DNA of 64,000 nucleotides from Ahrensia sp. (GTDB taxonomy: Bacteria; Pseudomonadota; Alphaproteobacteria; Rhizobiales; Rhizobiaceae): the NCBI GenBank assembly GCA_028817895.1, contig JAPPOQ010000033.1, positions 186,001 through 250,000 on the forward strand. The letters run 5' to 3'. The position numbers and the translations under genes are program-made. Shown piece by piece: positions 9,341 through 19,279 of this stretch. The notes under the pieces were generated by a model, which was given only the letters and a program-made list of their open reading frames with translations, did no database searches and was not told the origin of the DNA. Positions within the stretch are counted from its first letter, which is position 1. Each line of letters begins with the position of its first letter.

Positions 9341-12271
9341 ATGAGCAGAACCGCCACGCTTTCAGGTATTAAGGCCAGCATCACGACCAGCGCCGAAGAT
9401 GCACGGCTCGATGATCCGGTCATCAGCGTTTCCCCGGGCAAGAAGTCGGGTGATCTGCCGGAACGATTGAAGCGATTGCGGGATGATCATCCGCGCACCG
9501 CAGATTTTCTTGCTGCCATTTCGAGCCAGTCTCCCCATCTGGAAACAGCGCTTACGACTTTTCCAGATATCGTATTTGAATGCCTTCAACACCCCTTTCG
9601 CAAAGTCCTTTTTGACACGCAGGAGGCAACTTGGTCCGCGCTTTCAAGCGAAACGGACCGCAATGCCGTGATGTCCGGCCTGCGGCACCTCAAGCGAAAA
9701 GCGGCGCTGGTCATCGCTCTGGCCGATCTGGGCGGCTGGTGGAGTGCAGCGGATGTCGGGTTTGCCCTGGCGCGTGTTGCCGATGTTTGCGTTGAACTCT
9801 GCGTGAGACATTTGCTTGCCGACCTTCATCTGCGCAACAAGATCGCATTGCCGGCTCCCAACGATCCTTGTCTCGGCAGCGGATTTGCTGTCATCGCCAT
9901 GGGCAAACATGGCGCTCGTGAATTGAATTATTCCAGCGATATCGACCTCGTTGTGATCTTCGATCCAGACAATGGGGTGCTCGTGGATCCGGATGAAGGC
10001 GTAAAGCTGTTCGTGCGATTGACCCGCGAAATGATGCGCATGATGCAGGAGCGAACCGCGGATGGATATGTGTTTCGCACCGATCTGAGGCTGCGGCCCG
10101 ACCCATCCGCCATGCCGCTTGCGATACCGCTTCCGCTCGCTCTGACCTATTACGAAGCCCGCGGGCAAAATTGGGAACGCGCCGCGATGATCAAGGCACG
10201 TGCTGCCGCGGGTGATCTGACAACCGGCGAAGCTTTCCTGCGCGATCTCAAGCCCTTCATATGGCGCCGCTATCTCGACTATGCCGCCATCGCCGACATC
10301 CATTCCATAAAGCGTCAACTTCAATCGCATCGCGGATATGACTCGATTGAGGTGCCCGGTCACAATGTCAAACTTGGGCGGGGCGGCATTCGCGAGATCG
10401 AGTTTTTTGTTCAGACGCAGCAATTGATTGCCGGAGGTCGCACTGAGCAGCTTCGCGGGCGATCCACCTTGGATATGCTGGACCAACTCAGTGCATTGAA
10501 ATGGATCAGCGCGCAGGTGAGTGATGAACTCACGGAGAGCTATCTCTTTCTGCGCGATGTTGAACATCGCATCCAGATGTTGCGCGACGAACAGACCCAT
10601 GATGTTCCCACCCAGAAGGATGATCAGGAACGGCTTGCCGCGCTTTGCGGCCACACGTCGTTTTCCGCTTTTGCCAAAGTGGCGCTGGCACATCTGAAGC
10701 GGGTCCACGCACACTATGGCGATCTGTTTTCCAGTGAAGAGGACCTCGCGGTCAGCGCCGGAAGCTTGTCCTTCACCGGAGATGGCGAGAACCCGGCAAC
10801 GCTGAAAACATTGCAGGAAATAGGGTTTGCCGAGCCGGAAAAAGTCGTTCGAACCATCCGCAACTGGCACTACGGGCGCATTCCGGCGATGCAGTCCACC
10901 GAAGCGCGCGAAGTGTTGACCGAACTCACGCCGCACCTGCTGGCAAGCATTGCTGCCACCGGCAAAGGCGATGCGACATTCTCCTTGTTTGAAGATTTCA
11001 TCGAGGGCCTGCCTGCGGGCATTCAGCTGTTCTCAATTCTCAACCGGAACCGCCATCTGCTGAAACTGTTGCTTGATCTGCTGGCATCCGCGCCTCGTCT
11101 GGCCGAGTTGGTGCGTCGTCGTCCGCATGTTTTCGACGCCTTTCTCGAGCTTGGTCGGAGGGGCGGCACACCGGATGAATGGGAGCTTGCAGAGGCATTG
11201 CATCTGAGCCTTGGGCAAGCCCTGAGCGTTGAGGACGAGTTTGACCGGATCAGACAGTTTGTTGCCGAGCATCGTTTCCTCATTGGCCTCAACTTGTTCG
11301 GCAAGGTTCTGACGCCTGCGGAAGCAGGAATGGCCTATGCACAGCTCGCACAGCTGGTGCTGCGAGAGGCCTTTGAGCGGGTCATCGTTCACTTTGAAAC
11401 GCTGCATGGAAAGGTGGAGGGGGCATGCCTTGCGGTCTTCGCCCTGGGCAATTTTGGGGAAGGGCATCTCACGGCGACGTCCGATCTCGACCTCCTGGTT
11501 ATCTACGAGTTTGGCGAGGACAATGACACGTCCGATGGTGCAAGACCTTTGCACGCGTCTCAGTATTTTGGGCGGCTGACGCAACGCTTCATAGCCGCGA
11601 TGAGCGCACCGACCGCGGAAGGCGTGGCCTATGAGATTGATATGAGACTGAGGCCATTCGGTACGGATGGACCGGTGGCGACCAGCCTGCGCGCATTGCT
11701 GCGACATCATGAAGGACCCGCCGAAACCTGGGAAAAGCTCGCCCTAACACGAGCCAGGTTCGTCTATGGCGATCAGGTTTTCGGCGAGCGGGTGACGCAG
11801 AGCATCAAAGAGATTTTGGCGAGCGCGAAGCAGCCCGGCATGGCTGGAGACGTTCTCGACATGCGCAAATTGATGAACCGCGAACGCGCAGCGCAAAGCG
11901 TGTGGGATGTAAAACTGGCCAGTGGCGGGCTGATCGATCTGGAGTTCCTCGTTCAGTGGGGACGTCTTGAAGGGCGGGTGCCGCTGCATATGAGCGAACG
12001 CGACGCCCTCTTGGAACTGGCGGGTGACGATGGAACGCATCTTGTCGAAGCTCTCGATGCCTACCGGAGCACAATCCAGCTGATGCGCCTTTGCGTCGGA
12101 GACCTCAATGAAAAGGACTGGCCAGCCGGCTTTGTGATGGCTCTGTGCGAGCAGTTCGGCGCACCATCACTTCGTGAAGCGCAGGATCGGCTTGCGAAGC
12201 AGCAAGCAGCGGTCCGAGCGACGTTCAACCGCGTTTTGGGCGCACCGCCGGAGAAACTTCAAAGCGCTTGA
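9341..12271 (+). CDS. glnE: Bifunctional glutamine synthetase adenylyltransferase/deadenylase GlnE
   Basis: This 976-residue protein contains two nucleotidyltransferase modules. The N-terminal (deadenylase) module has SSDIDLVVIFD near residue 197 and the C-terminal (adenylyltransferase) module has TSDLDLLVIYE near residue 711. It adds or removes AMP on glutamine synthetase in response to PII and glutamine, setting nitrogen assimilation. Length and the duplicated domain are typical. It follows the histidine kinase by 17 bp, so co-transcription is likely, and it converges on the pleC-like gene with a gap of only 9 bp. Confidence 0.97.
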   Translation: MSRTATLSGIKASITTSAEDARLDDPVISVSPGKKSGDLPERLKRLRDDHPRTADFLAAISSQSPHLETALTTFPDIVFECLQHPFRKVLFDTQEATWSALSSETDRNAVMSGLRHLKRKAALVIALADLGGWWSAADVGFALARVADVCVELCVRHLLADLHLRNKIALPAPNDPCLGSGFAVIAMGKHGARELNYSSDIDLVVIFDPDNGVLVDPDEGVKLFVRLTREMMRMMQERTADGYVFRTDLRLRPDPSAMPLAIPLPLALTYYEARGQNWERAAMIKARAAAGDLTTGEAFLRDLKPFIWRRYLDYAAIADIHSIKRQLQSHRGYDSIEVPGHNVKLGRGGIREIEFFVQTQQLIAGGRTEQLRGRSTLDMLDQLSALKWISAQVSDELTESYLFLRDVEHRIQMLRDEQTHDVPTQKDDQERLAALCGHTSFSAFAKVALAHLKRVHAHYGDLFSSEEDLAVSAGSLSFTGDGENPATLKTLQEIGFAEPEKVVRTIRNWHYGRIPAMQSTEAREVLTELTPHLLASIAATGKGDATFSLFEDFIEGLPAGIQLFSILNRNRHLLKLLLDLLASAPRLAELVRRRPHVFDAFLELGRRGGTPDEWELAEALHLSLGQALSVEDEFDRIRQFVAEHRFLIGLNLFGKVLTPAEAGMAYAQLAQLVLREAFERVIVHFETLHGKVEGACLAVFALGNFGEGHLTATSDLDLLVIYEFGEDNDTSDGARPLHASQYFGRLTQRFIAAMSAPTAEGVAYEIDMRLRPFGTDGPVATSLRALLRHHEGPAETWEKLALTRARFVYGDQVFGERVTQSIKEILASAKQPGMAGDVLDMRKLMNRERAAQSVWDVKLASGGLIDLEFLVQWGRLEGRVPLHMSERDALLELAGDDGTHLVEALDAYRSTIQLMRLCVGDLNEKDWPAGFVMALCEQFGAPSLREAQDRLAKQQAAVRATFNRVLGAPPEKLQSA

Positions 12272-12280
12272 TGTAACGAT

Positions 12281-14656
12281 CTATCCATCGACTGGATCGC
12301 CGAGACAGGGCTGTTCCACGCAGGTCAATGGCAGGCGGACGGCAACCATTGTTCCCTGACCGACTTCCGAACGGATTTTCAATGTTCCGCCATGCAAGCC
12401 GGCAAGCGAGCGGGCGATTGCCAAGCCGAGGCCGCTTCCCTTGTGATCCTTTGTAAACTGGTCCTGCACCTGTTCGAAAGGCTGTCCAAGTCGCTTCAAT
12501 GACTCTTTGGAAATGCCGCGTCCATCGTCCCGCACCACAATCACGATGGATGATTTCAGTTTCTTGGCAATGACCGCAATGTGCCCGCCTTCCGGTGTGA
12601 ACTTCACCGCATTGGAAAGAAGGTTGAGCATAATCTGCTTCACCGCGCGACGGTCAGCATTCACCTCCAGCCCGCTTGGCACATTCTTGTCAACGGTGAT
12701 TTTTGAGCTCTCCGCCTGAACATGCACGATGCGCAGCGTCTCTTCCATCAGCACATCCACATCGACCATCTCCGGCGAGAGCTGCATGCGGCCGGCTTCA
12801 ATCTTTGACATGTCGAGCACGTCATTGATGACGCCCAGCAGGAAGTTGCCGGAATTGTGAATGTCCGTCGCGTATTCTTCATATTTGTCCGAGCCAAGCT
12901 CTCCAAACATCTGGCTGCGCATAATGTCGGAGAACCCGATGATCGCGTTTAGCGGCGTGCGCAACTCATGCGAGATGTTGGCGAGAAAATGCGACTTCGC
13001 GTCATTGGCGGCATTGGCGCGGGATTTTTCTTCCTTCAGCGTATCAGCAAACTCGACGAGTTTCTGGGCTTGGCGTTCCAGTTCCTGCTTGGTGTTTCGA
13101 AGGTCAGCGATCGTCGCCATGTGACGGCGTTCGGAATCGACCAGCTTCTCCTCGTTGCGCTTGATCTGAGTGATGTCCGTGCCGATTGAAACGAAACCGC
13201 CGTCTCGAGTGCGCTTTTCGTTGATCTGGAGCCAGCGGCCATCTTCGATTTGAGCCTCGAAGACCTGTGTGTCGAGGTCCTGGCGCACATCGGGTGTCAT
13301 GGGAGTGCGCACGCGCGGTTTGCGGCTGAGGCGCTGAATGTCCTCATAGGAGGTGCCGCTTTCAACTGCCGTGTTAGGAAGCGCATAGAGCTGTTGATAC
13401 TTGGTGTTGCAAAGAACAAGACGCTTGCCGGCATCCCAAAGCACGAAGGCTTCCGAAATGTTTTCAATGGCGTCGCGCAGACGTATGTCGGCGTTGCGGT
13501 TCTGCTGCTTTAGCGCTTCCTGTTCGCTGATATCGACGGCAATGCCGATCAGGTGAGGATGTCCGCTTCGATGCTTGACGAGTTCAGCGCGCAGGCGCAC
13601 CCACACCCAACTTCCCGACGCGTGCATCATGCGGAAACGATGGTCGATCTGCTTGGAATCGGAGCGAAATATGCTGTCGGCCAGCGCAAGCATGTCACCA
13701 TCATCTGCGTGGAGAAGGCGCTTCAGCTCTCCAAAGCTCACGATGCTCTCGCCTGAGTTGATGCCGAGCATCTCAAACATGGACCGTGACCAGATCACAC
13801 GCCCCCGCGCCAGGTCCCAATCCCACATGCCGCAATGGCCTCTGGCGAGCGCCGTGTCGAAGCGTGTGTTGGTTTCCGAGTAGAGCCGCTCGGCGGCGCG
13901 ACGTCTCGCGTCCTGTGCGAAATAGGCGTAGAGCACGACGAAGATGACGAAGCTCATGGCGAGGAACAGGATCAGATTGATGCGAACCATGCGGTTCCAT
14001 TCCGCAAACACGGCATCGGTTGAACGCGCGATGATGAGTGTGCCCAGCGGGCTTTCCACGTCACCGATGGGCTTCTGCAAGGCCAGCACGGGCTGCACGC
14101 CGTCCAACGAGATTTCCTCGGGGGCCGCGCCCAATGTGGCCGCCTTAATGCCCAGCAGTCGTGTTGCAAAAACGCCTTGCAAGCCCAATGCGCCGGGAAG
14201 GTGCGATACCACCTTTCCATTCTGGTCAATCAGGTAGATTGATAGTCCCGGCGCCATCAATTCGTCCGGCACGGACGCGGCCAAGTAGGTGTCAACGAGC
14301 GAAGGTGCTTCAAGCGCAAAGTCTACGCCGGGCCGACTTTCCAGCCTTGTTGCGATCAGATGCGAAAGGGTGGCCAATTGAAGTTTGGCGGAGTATTCGA
14401 TGTTGCTTGCGCGGTCGGCGAGTGAAACGAACCGGGTTGCAGCGACGAGTACAAGCAAAGCCACGATCAGGGTGGGAATGAGACGCCGCAGAAACGTCTC
14501 GGTGCGATTGCTCACGGTCAGTCTCGTATCGCCACGTGATTCAGCGATCTTTCTGCGGATGATATCGCTGACTGATGCGGTCAGATTGTCGCCGAACTGG
14601 CGGAAAGAGGGGTCTTGGCGCTGATGCGCGGCGCTTCCTGCCTCATTTGGCTTCAT
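12281..14656 (-). CDS. pleC: PAS-containing sensor kinase of the PleC/DivJ/PdhS cell-cycle family, probable PleC
   Basis: This 791-residue kinase has two membrane helices (about residues 52-75 and 228-250) enclosing a periplasmic domain, two PAS regions (about 265-370 and 395-500), a coiled coil, a HisKA domain with H-box NISHELRTPLNAIIGF near residue 562, and a HATPase domain. The HisKA sequence after the histidine (SDIMRSQMFGELGSDKYEEY, then INDVLDMSKIEAG) is the pattern of kinases that act on DivK/PleD. The position after glnE matches my recollection of the rhizobial pleC locus. A strong ribosome site (TAGGAG) precedes ATG 14656. PleC normally dephosphorylates DivK. The family is well supported; the exact paralogue is inferred from synteny. 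Confidence 0.8.
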   Translation of the reverse strand: MKPNEAGSAAHQRQDPSFRQFGDNLTASVSDIIRRKIAESRGDTRLTVSNRTETFLRRLIPTLIVALLVLVAATRFVSLADRASNIEYSAKLQLATLSHLIATRLESRPGVDFALEAPSLVDTYLAASVPDELMAPGLSIYLIDQNGKVVSHLPGALGLQGVFATRLLGIKAATLGAAPEEISLDGVQPVLALQKPIGDVESPLGTLIIARSTDAVFAEWNRMVRINLILFLAMSFVIFVVLYAYFAQDARRRAAERLYSETNTRFDTALARGHCGMWDWDLARGRVIWSRSMFEMLGINSGESIVSFGELKRLLHADDGDMLALADSIFRSDSKQIDHRFRMMHASGSWVWVRLRAELVKHRSGHPHLIGIAVDISEQEALKQQNRNADIRLRDAIENISEAFVLWDAGKRLVLCNTKYQQLYALPNTAVESGTSYEDIQRLSRKPRVRTPMTPDVRQDLDTQVFEAQIEDGRWLQINEKRTRDGGFVSIGTDITQIKRNEEKLVDSERRHMATIADLRNTKQELERQAQKLVEFADTLKEEKSRANAANDAKSHFLANISHELRTPLNAIIGFSDIMRSQMFGELGSDKYEEYATDIHNSGNFLLGVINDVLDMSKIEAGRMQLSPEMVDVDVLMEETLRIVHVQAESSKITVDKNVPSGLEVNADRRAVKQIMLNLLSNAVKFTPEGGHIAVIAKKLKSSIVIVVRDDGRGISKESLKRLGQPFEQVQDQFTKDHKGSGLGLAIARSLAGLHGGTLKIRSEVGQGTMVAVRLPLTCVEQPCLGDPVDG

Positions 14657-14672
14657 GATCGCTCCTACCTGC

Positions 14673-14812
14673 GAATCAAGTGCCGAATCGCCAGAAAACG
14701 CTTCACGAATGTGACGGGCGAATCACCTGTGGACTCCCTTATGAATCAGCTTGAATCCGCTTGTCCAGACTCCGCGAATCACTTGCGCAAAAAAGGTATG
14801 GGACAGCGAGTC
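14673..14812 (-). promoter_or_regulatory. Cluster of nine GANTC (CcrM methylation) sites upstream of pleC-like gene
   Basis: Between pepN and the pleC-like start there are nine GANTC sites, beginning at 14673, 14685, 14720, 14732, 14743, 14753, 14768, 14776 and 14808. Random expectation for 140 bp is about 0.5. Several share the context GAATCA(N)CTTG or a close variant. CcrM methylates GANTC in alphaproteobacteria, and promoter methylation state can gate cell-cycle genes through GcrA and CtrA. The cluster sits where the promoter of this gene should be. The function is inferred. Confidence 0.6.
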
Positions 14813-14832
14813 GCAGCTTAAGTTCTGCCACT

Positions 14833-17466
14833 TCAGGTCAAGCACCGCTCCACAATTTCACTCGTGTCGCGCGAAAGTCCGTCCGTTTCGGCGATGCGCT
14901 TGAGTGCGGATTGAGCGCTTTCACGGCGCGTCGGTTCAAAAATACGCCAGTTGTTGAGCGCCGTCAGCAAACGGGCCGCAAGCTGCGGATTGCGCGCATC
15001 CAGCGCCAACACCTGATCAGCAAACAGAGTGTGGCCGCGACCATCAGCCAAGTGAAACGCACTCAGATTCTGCGTGGCAAACGGTCCCAAAAGCGAGCGC
15101 GCACGATTGGGGTTCTCCAAGGTATAAGCCTCGTGGGTGAGCAATTGGGTAACTCTTTCAAACCCGGCCACACCCTCGATTGTTGCCTGAAGTGAGAACC
15201 ATTTGTCGACAACCAGCGGTTCCTGTTCAAAGCGCTGGTAGAAATCTTCCAACAGATCGGCGCTGTCGCCGGCGCCCTGTTGCAATCGAACCAGCGATGT
15301 CAGCGCGCCAAAGCGATCCGTCATCGTTTGTGCCGATCCATACTGATCTCGGGCGAAAGCGATGGCGGATGCATCGCCAGTCGCCAATATCACCGTCAGA
15401 AGCGCGTTCTTCAAAGCGCGATTTGCCGCGTTTGCCTCCGTCGCAGTTTGCAGATGCTTGTCGAGAATGTGGCCATCGCTCCCCAAACGGTTGCACAGTT
15501 GCACGAGTGCCGAGCTTCGCGCTTCGGCAAGAGCATCGGGATCAACATTCTCGCCAACGTATTGAGCAAGGTCGGGCAGGCTCGGCAGTGTCAGTATTTG
15601 CGCGCGAAGAGCCATGTCCAGCTTGTTGTCGAGTACCGTTCTGCAAACCGCCTCGACCAATAACTCGGTGAGCGGGCCGGTTCCGGCGGCTTTGCCACCG
15701 GTATTCCCCGCGCTGATCTGCTTCAGCAGCAACCCATTGAGCGCGGACCATCGCGCATAGGGATCACTGTCGAAACGCGCTTTGTGAAGGCTGTCTGCCT
15801 CGCTCTGATCGTGGCGAAGTGTGATGGGCGCAGAGAACCCGCGCAGCAAAGATACGACAGGGCGTTGTGCGAGGCCCTCAAACGTCACGGTTTTGCGTTC
15901 GCTGTCCAACAGAATGCAGTCACCACCCAGCAAATGAGTGTCGCTTGTCGGCTTAATGTTGTTGCCATTCGCGTCGATCAGGCCGAAGCGCAGCGGAATG
16001 ACCACAGGTGCTTTGTCGGGCTGACCGGGCGTTGCCGGTGTTTCCTGGGCGAGCTCCAGTGTCAGGCTCCGGCTGGCTTCGTCATACCGCTCTTCCACCG
16101 TGACGACCGGGGTGCCCGCTTGTTCGTACCACAGTGAAAACTGAGAAAGATCGCGACCGCTGGTTTCCGCGAAGCAGGCGAGGAAGTCTTCAACACGCGC
16201 GGCGTCGCCATCGTGCCGCTCGAAATACAGGTCGATCGCTTTGCGATAACCGTCGGGGCCGACCAGCGTGGCAAGCATGCGCACCAGTTCCGCGCCTTTC
16301 TGATAAACTGTCGCCGTGTAGAAATTATTGATCTCACGATAGCTTTGCGGCCGAACAGGATGGGCGAGGGGGCCAGCATCTTCGGGGAATTGCGTGGCCT
16401 TCAGGCGCCTGACTTGCTCGATACGCTGCACGGGACGCGAGCGCATGTCGGCTGAGAATTCCTGGTCACGATAGACCGTCAACCCTTCCTTCAAACACAG
16501 TTGGAACCAGTCCCGACAGGTGATGCGATTCCCGGTCCAGTTGTGGAAATACTCATGCGCAACAATGGCTTCGATGTTCTCGAAATCGGTATCAGTCGCC
16601 AGTGTTTCGTCCGCCAGCACATATTTGTCGTTGAAGATGTTGAGGCCCTTGTTTTCCATGGCCCCCATATTGAAGTCCGAAACGGCAACGATGTTGAAAA
16701 CGTCGAGGTCGTACTCGCGGCCATATGTCTCTTCATCCCAACGCATGGACCGCTTCAACGCACCCATGGCGTAAGTGGCCAAGGACGCTTTGCCCTTCTC
16801 GACATAGATTGCGAGATCAACGTTGCGTCCGGATGCTGTGGTGAAACCGTCCGTCAGAAGGTCGAGACTACCCGCCACCAGCGCAAAGAGGTAGCAAGGC
16901 TTGGGATGCGGATCATGCCATTCGGCAAAGTGGCGATTGCCAGCAAGCTGCCCCCGATCACCAGGATTGCCGTTTGACAGCAATATCGGGCAATCGTCAC
17001 GGTCCGCTTCAAGGCGGACACGATAGGTTGCCAACACGTCCGGGCGGTCGAGGAAATAAGTGATACGGCGAAAACCTTCCGCCTCGCATTGCGTGCAGAA
17101 GTTGCCGCCGCTTCGATACAGCCCCATCAGCTTGGTGTTGGCCTGTGGCGCAATTTGCGTCTCGATTCTGATCTTGAAGCGCTCATCCTTCGGTAGGGTT
17201 GAGATGGTCAGACCGTCTTCATCCGTCTCATAGACCAGTCCGTCTTTATCGATACCCCGCACACTGAGTGACCGCAGGGTCAATTCATCGCCATCCAGCC
17301 GCAGTGGCGTGTCGACAACAGTGTTGGGGTCGCGCCGAACGCTAAGCGTGGAGGTCACGAGTGTCGCATCCGGGTGGAGATCAAAGGTCAACTTGACATC
17401 ATCAATCCAGTAGGGCGGCGGCGAGTAGTCCTTCAGGCGGATAAGGGGGGCTGTTTGTGTGCGCAT
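14833..17466 (-). CDS. pepN: Aminopeptidase N (PepN, M1 metallopeptidase)
   Basis: I prefer ATG 17466 (MRTQTAPLIRLKDY), the usual beginning for this family, over the ORF-track 17532, giving 877 residues. The M1 substrate-binding motif GAMENKG is near residue 267 and the zinc site HEYFH near residue 304, followed by the third ligand glutamate in LKEGLTVYRD. The long alpha-helical C-terminal half typical of PepN is present. The enzyme removes N-terminal residues from peptides in the cytoplasm. It is divergent from pgi and lies upstream of the pleC-like gene on the same strand, separated by the GANTC-rich spacer. Confidence 0.95.
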   Translation of the reverse strand: MRTQTAPLIRLKDYSPPPYWIDDVKLTFDLHPDATLVTSTLSVRRDPNTVVDTPLRLDGDELTLRSLSVRGIDKDGLVYETDEDGLTISTLPKDERFKIRIETQIAPQANTKLMGLYRSGGNFCTQCEAEGFRRITYFLDRPDVLATYRVRLEADRDDCPILLSNGNPGDRGQLAGNRHFAEWHDPHPKPCYLFALVAGSLDLLTDGFTTASGRNVDLAIYVEKGKASLATYAMGALKRSMRWDEETYGREYDLDVFNIVAVSDFNMGAMENKGLNIFNDKYVLADETLATDTDFENIEAIVAHEYFHNWTGNRITCRDWFQLCLKEGLTVYRDQEFSADMRSRPVQRIEQVRRLKATQFPEDAGPLAHPVRPQSYREINNFYTATVYQKGAELVRMLATLVGPDGYRKAIDLYFERHDGDAARVEDFLACFAETSGRDLSQFSLWYEQAGTPVVTVEERYDEASRSLTLELAQETPATPGQPDKAPVVIPLRFGLIDANGNNIKPTSDTHLLGGDCILLDSERKTVTFEGLAQRPVVSLLRGFSAPITLRHDQSEADSLHKARFDSDPYARWSALNGLLLKQISAGNTGGKAAGTGPLTELLVEAVCRTVLDNKLDMALRAQILTLPSLPDLAQYVGENVDPDALAEARSSALVQLCNRLGSDGHILDKHLQTATEANAANRALKNALLTVILATGDASAIAFARDQYGSAQTMTDRFGALTSLVRLQQGAGDSADLLEDFYQRFEQEPLVVDKWFSLQATIEGVAGFERVTQLLTHEAYTLENPNRARSLLGPFATQNLSAFHLADGRGHTLFADQVLALDARNPQLAARLLTALNNWRIFEPTRRESAQSALKRIAETDGLSRDTSEIVERCLT

Positions 17467-17635
17467 TTTGCTCGTGCCGGTCTGTGCATCTATCGGCGTT
17501 CTATGCCAGAGGTCGTACGCTCGTTCCATCATCTTGGACTGCGGGCGAGCGTTTTAGCGAAGAGGGCAGGGTGCGCATGTCGCAAGACGGCGCTATGCTT
17601 CGGCAACTCCAAAAGATGCGATGCGAGACCCGCTT

Positions 17636-19270
17636 ATGATTGAGCCTACGAAGAAACAACTTTCCCGTTTGAAAGCCCATCGCGACGCCACCGCGGGGAC
17701 AACGATCTCGCAGCTCTTTGAACAGGACGAAACTCGGTTCGACACGTTCTCCGCCCGCTGCGGAGATATTCTCTTCGACTATTCAAAGACCGCCATCGAT
17801 GAGGAAGCCCGCGCGCTGCTGTTTGATCTTGCCGAGGCGGCGAAGCTTGAAGACAAGCGCGCAGCACTTTTTGCGGGTGAGCCCATAAACGTAACCGAGG
17901 GGCGAGCCGTTCAACATATGGCCCTGCGCCGATCGGGTGAAGAGCCGGTCATGATCGATGGTGAAGACGTCATGCCCGGCATTCGCGAAGTTCGGCGACG
18001 GATGGTGGAATTTGCCAATGGTGTTCGAAACGGAAGCATCGCGGGAACAGGGGGTGCGTTCACCGATATCGTCAATATCGGCATTGGCGGATCGGATCTC
18101 GGCCCGGCCATGGTGACCCTCGCGCTTGCCCCATATCACGACGGCCCGCGCACCCATTTCGTGTCCAATGTGGATGGCGCGGACATCGCATCCGTGCTGG
18201 CCAGGGTTACCGCGGCAACCACGCTGTTCATCGTGGCTTCCAAGACCTTTACCACGCAAGAGACCATGACTAATGCGCAAACGGCCCGGGCCTGGTTTGT
18301 GGAACAGGTGGGTGAAGAGGCGGTTCGTCAGCACTTTGCCGCATTGTCCACCGCTCTCGACAAAACGGATGCGTTTGGCATCGATGAGGAACGCACCTTC
18401 GGGTTTTGGGACTGGGTGGGGGGACGCTACTCCGTCTGGTCGGCGATCGGGCTTTCCGTCATGCTTGCGGTCGGCCCGGAACGTTTTGACGAGTTTCTCG
18501 CTGGTGCGGAGGCGGTGGACCAGCACTTTCGCGACACGGACATCGCCAGCAATGTGCCCATTCTGATGGCGCTGGTCGGTATCTGGCATCGCAATGTCTG
18601 CGGCTACGACACCCATGCCGTTCTTCCGTATGACCAGCATTTGTCGCGCTTTGCAGCCTATCTCCAGCAGCTTGATATGGAGTCAAACGGGAAACGCATC
18701 GATCTGGGCGGAAACGAGGTTGACCACCAAACAGGGCCTGTCGTTTGGGGCGAGCCGGGCACCAATGGACAACACGCCTTTTACCAACTGATTCACCAGG
18801 GCACTTCGGTCATTCCGGCGGACTTTCTGATTGCCGCGCGTGCCAATCAGAAAACCGGAGATCACCACGAGAAACTTGCCGCCAACGCCTTTGCGCAAAC
18901 AGAAGCGCTCATGGTCGGCAAATCCAAGGAGCAGGCGAGAAACGAATTGCTGGCCAAGGGCACGAGCAAGGAGGATGCTGACCGGCTTGCACCGCACAAG
19001 GTTTTTCCGGGCAATCGACCGACGTGCACCTTCCTCTATCCCAAGCTGACGTCCTTCATCCTTGGGCAGTTGATCGCCCTTTATGAGCACAAGGTGTTCG
19101 TGCAAGGTGCGATTTGGGACATCAATTCATTCGACCAATGGGGCGTGGAACTTGGCAAGGAACTCGCAGGCGAGCTTTTACCCGTGGTCAAGGGTGAAGC
19201 GAATGCCGAGGGTCGTAACGGGTCCACGCGCGGATTGATTGACGCGTTCCACGCTATGCGCGCAGGCTGA
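17636..19270 (+). CDS. pgi: Glucose-6-phosphate isomerase
   Basis: The enzyme interconverts glucose 6-phosphate and fructose 6-phosphate. Visible signatures include [11 protein letters not shown] near residue 145 and the Pgi family pattern [14 protein letters not shown] near residue 265. The C-terminal region ([24 protein letters not shown]) carries the second family signature. Two ATGs are possible, 17621 and 17636; neither has a strong ribosome site, and I chose 17636 because the protein then starts [12 protein letters not shown], like other alphaproteobacterial versions. It is divergent from pepN and convergent with a DMT permease. Confidence 0.95.
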   Translation: MIEPTKKQLSRLKAHRDATAGTTISQLFEQDETRFDTFSARCGDILFDYSKTAIDEEARALLFDLAEAAKLEDKRAALFAGEPINVTEGRAVQHMALRRSGEEPVMIDGEDVMPGIREVRRRMVEFANGVRNGSIAGTGGAFTDIVNIGIGGSDLGPAMVTLALAPYHDGPRTHFVSNVDGADIASVLARVTAATTLFIVASKTFTTQETMTNAQTARAWFVEQVGEEAVRQHFAALSTALDKTDAFGIDEERTFGFWDWVGGRYSVWSAIGLSVMLAVGPERFDEFLAGAEAVDQHFRDTDIASNVPILMALVGIWHRNVCGYDTHAVLPYDQHLSRFAAYLQQLDMESNGKRIDLGGNEVDHQTGPVVWGEPGTNGQHAFYQLIHQGTSVIPADFLIAARANQKTGDHHEKLAANAFAQTEALMVGKSKEQARNELLAKGTSKEDADRLAPHKVFPGNRPTCTFLYPKLTSFILGQLIALYEHKVFVQGAIWDINSFDQWGVELGKELAGELLPVVKGEANAEGRNGSTRGLIDAFHAMRAG

Positions 19271-19279
19271 AATGGTGAG

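Noticed and set aside
9644-10936. 430-aa minus-strand ORF
   Set aside because: Shadow of glnE; no recognisable domain and no ribosome site.
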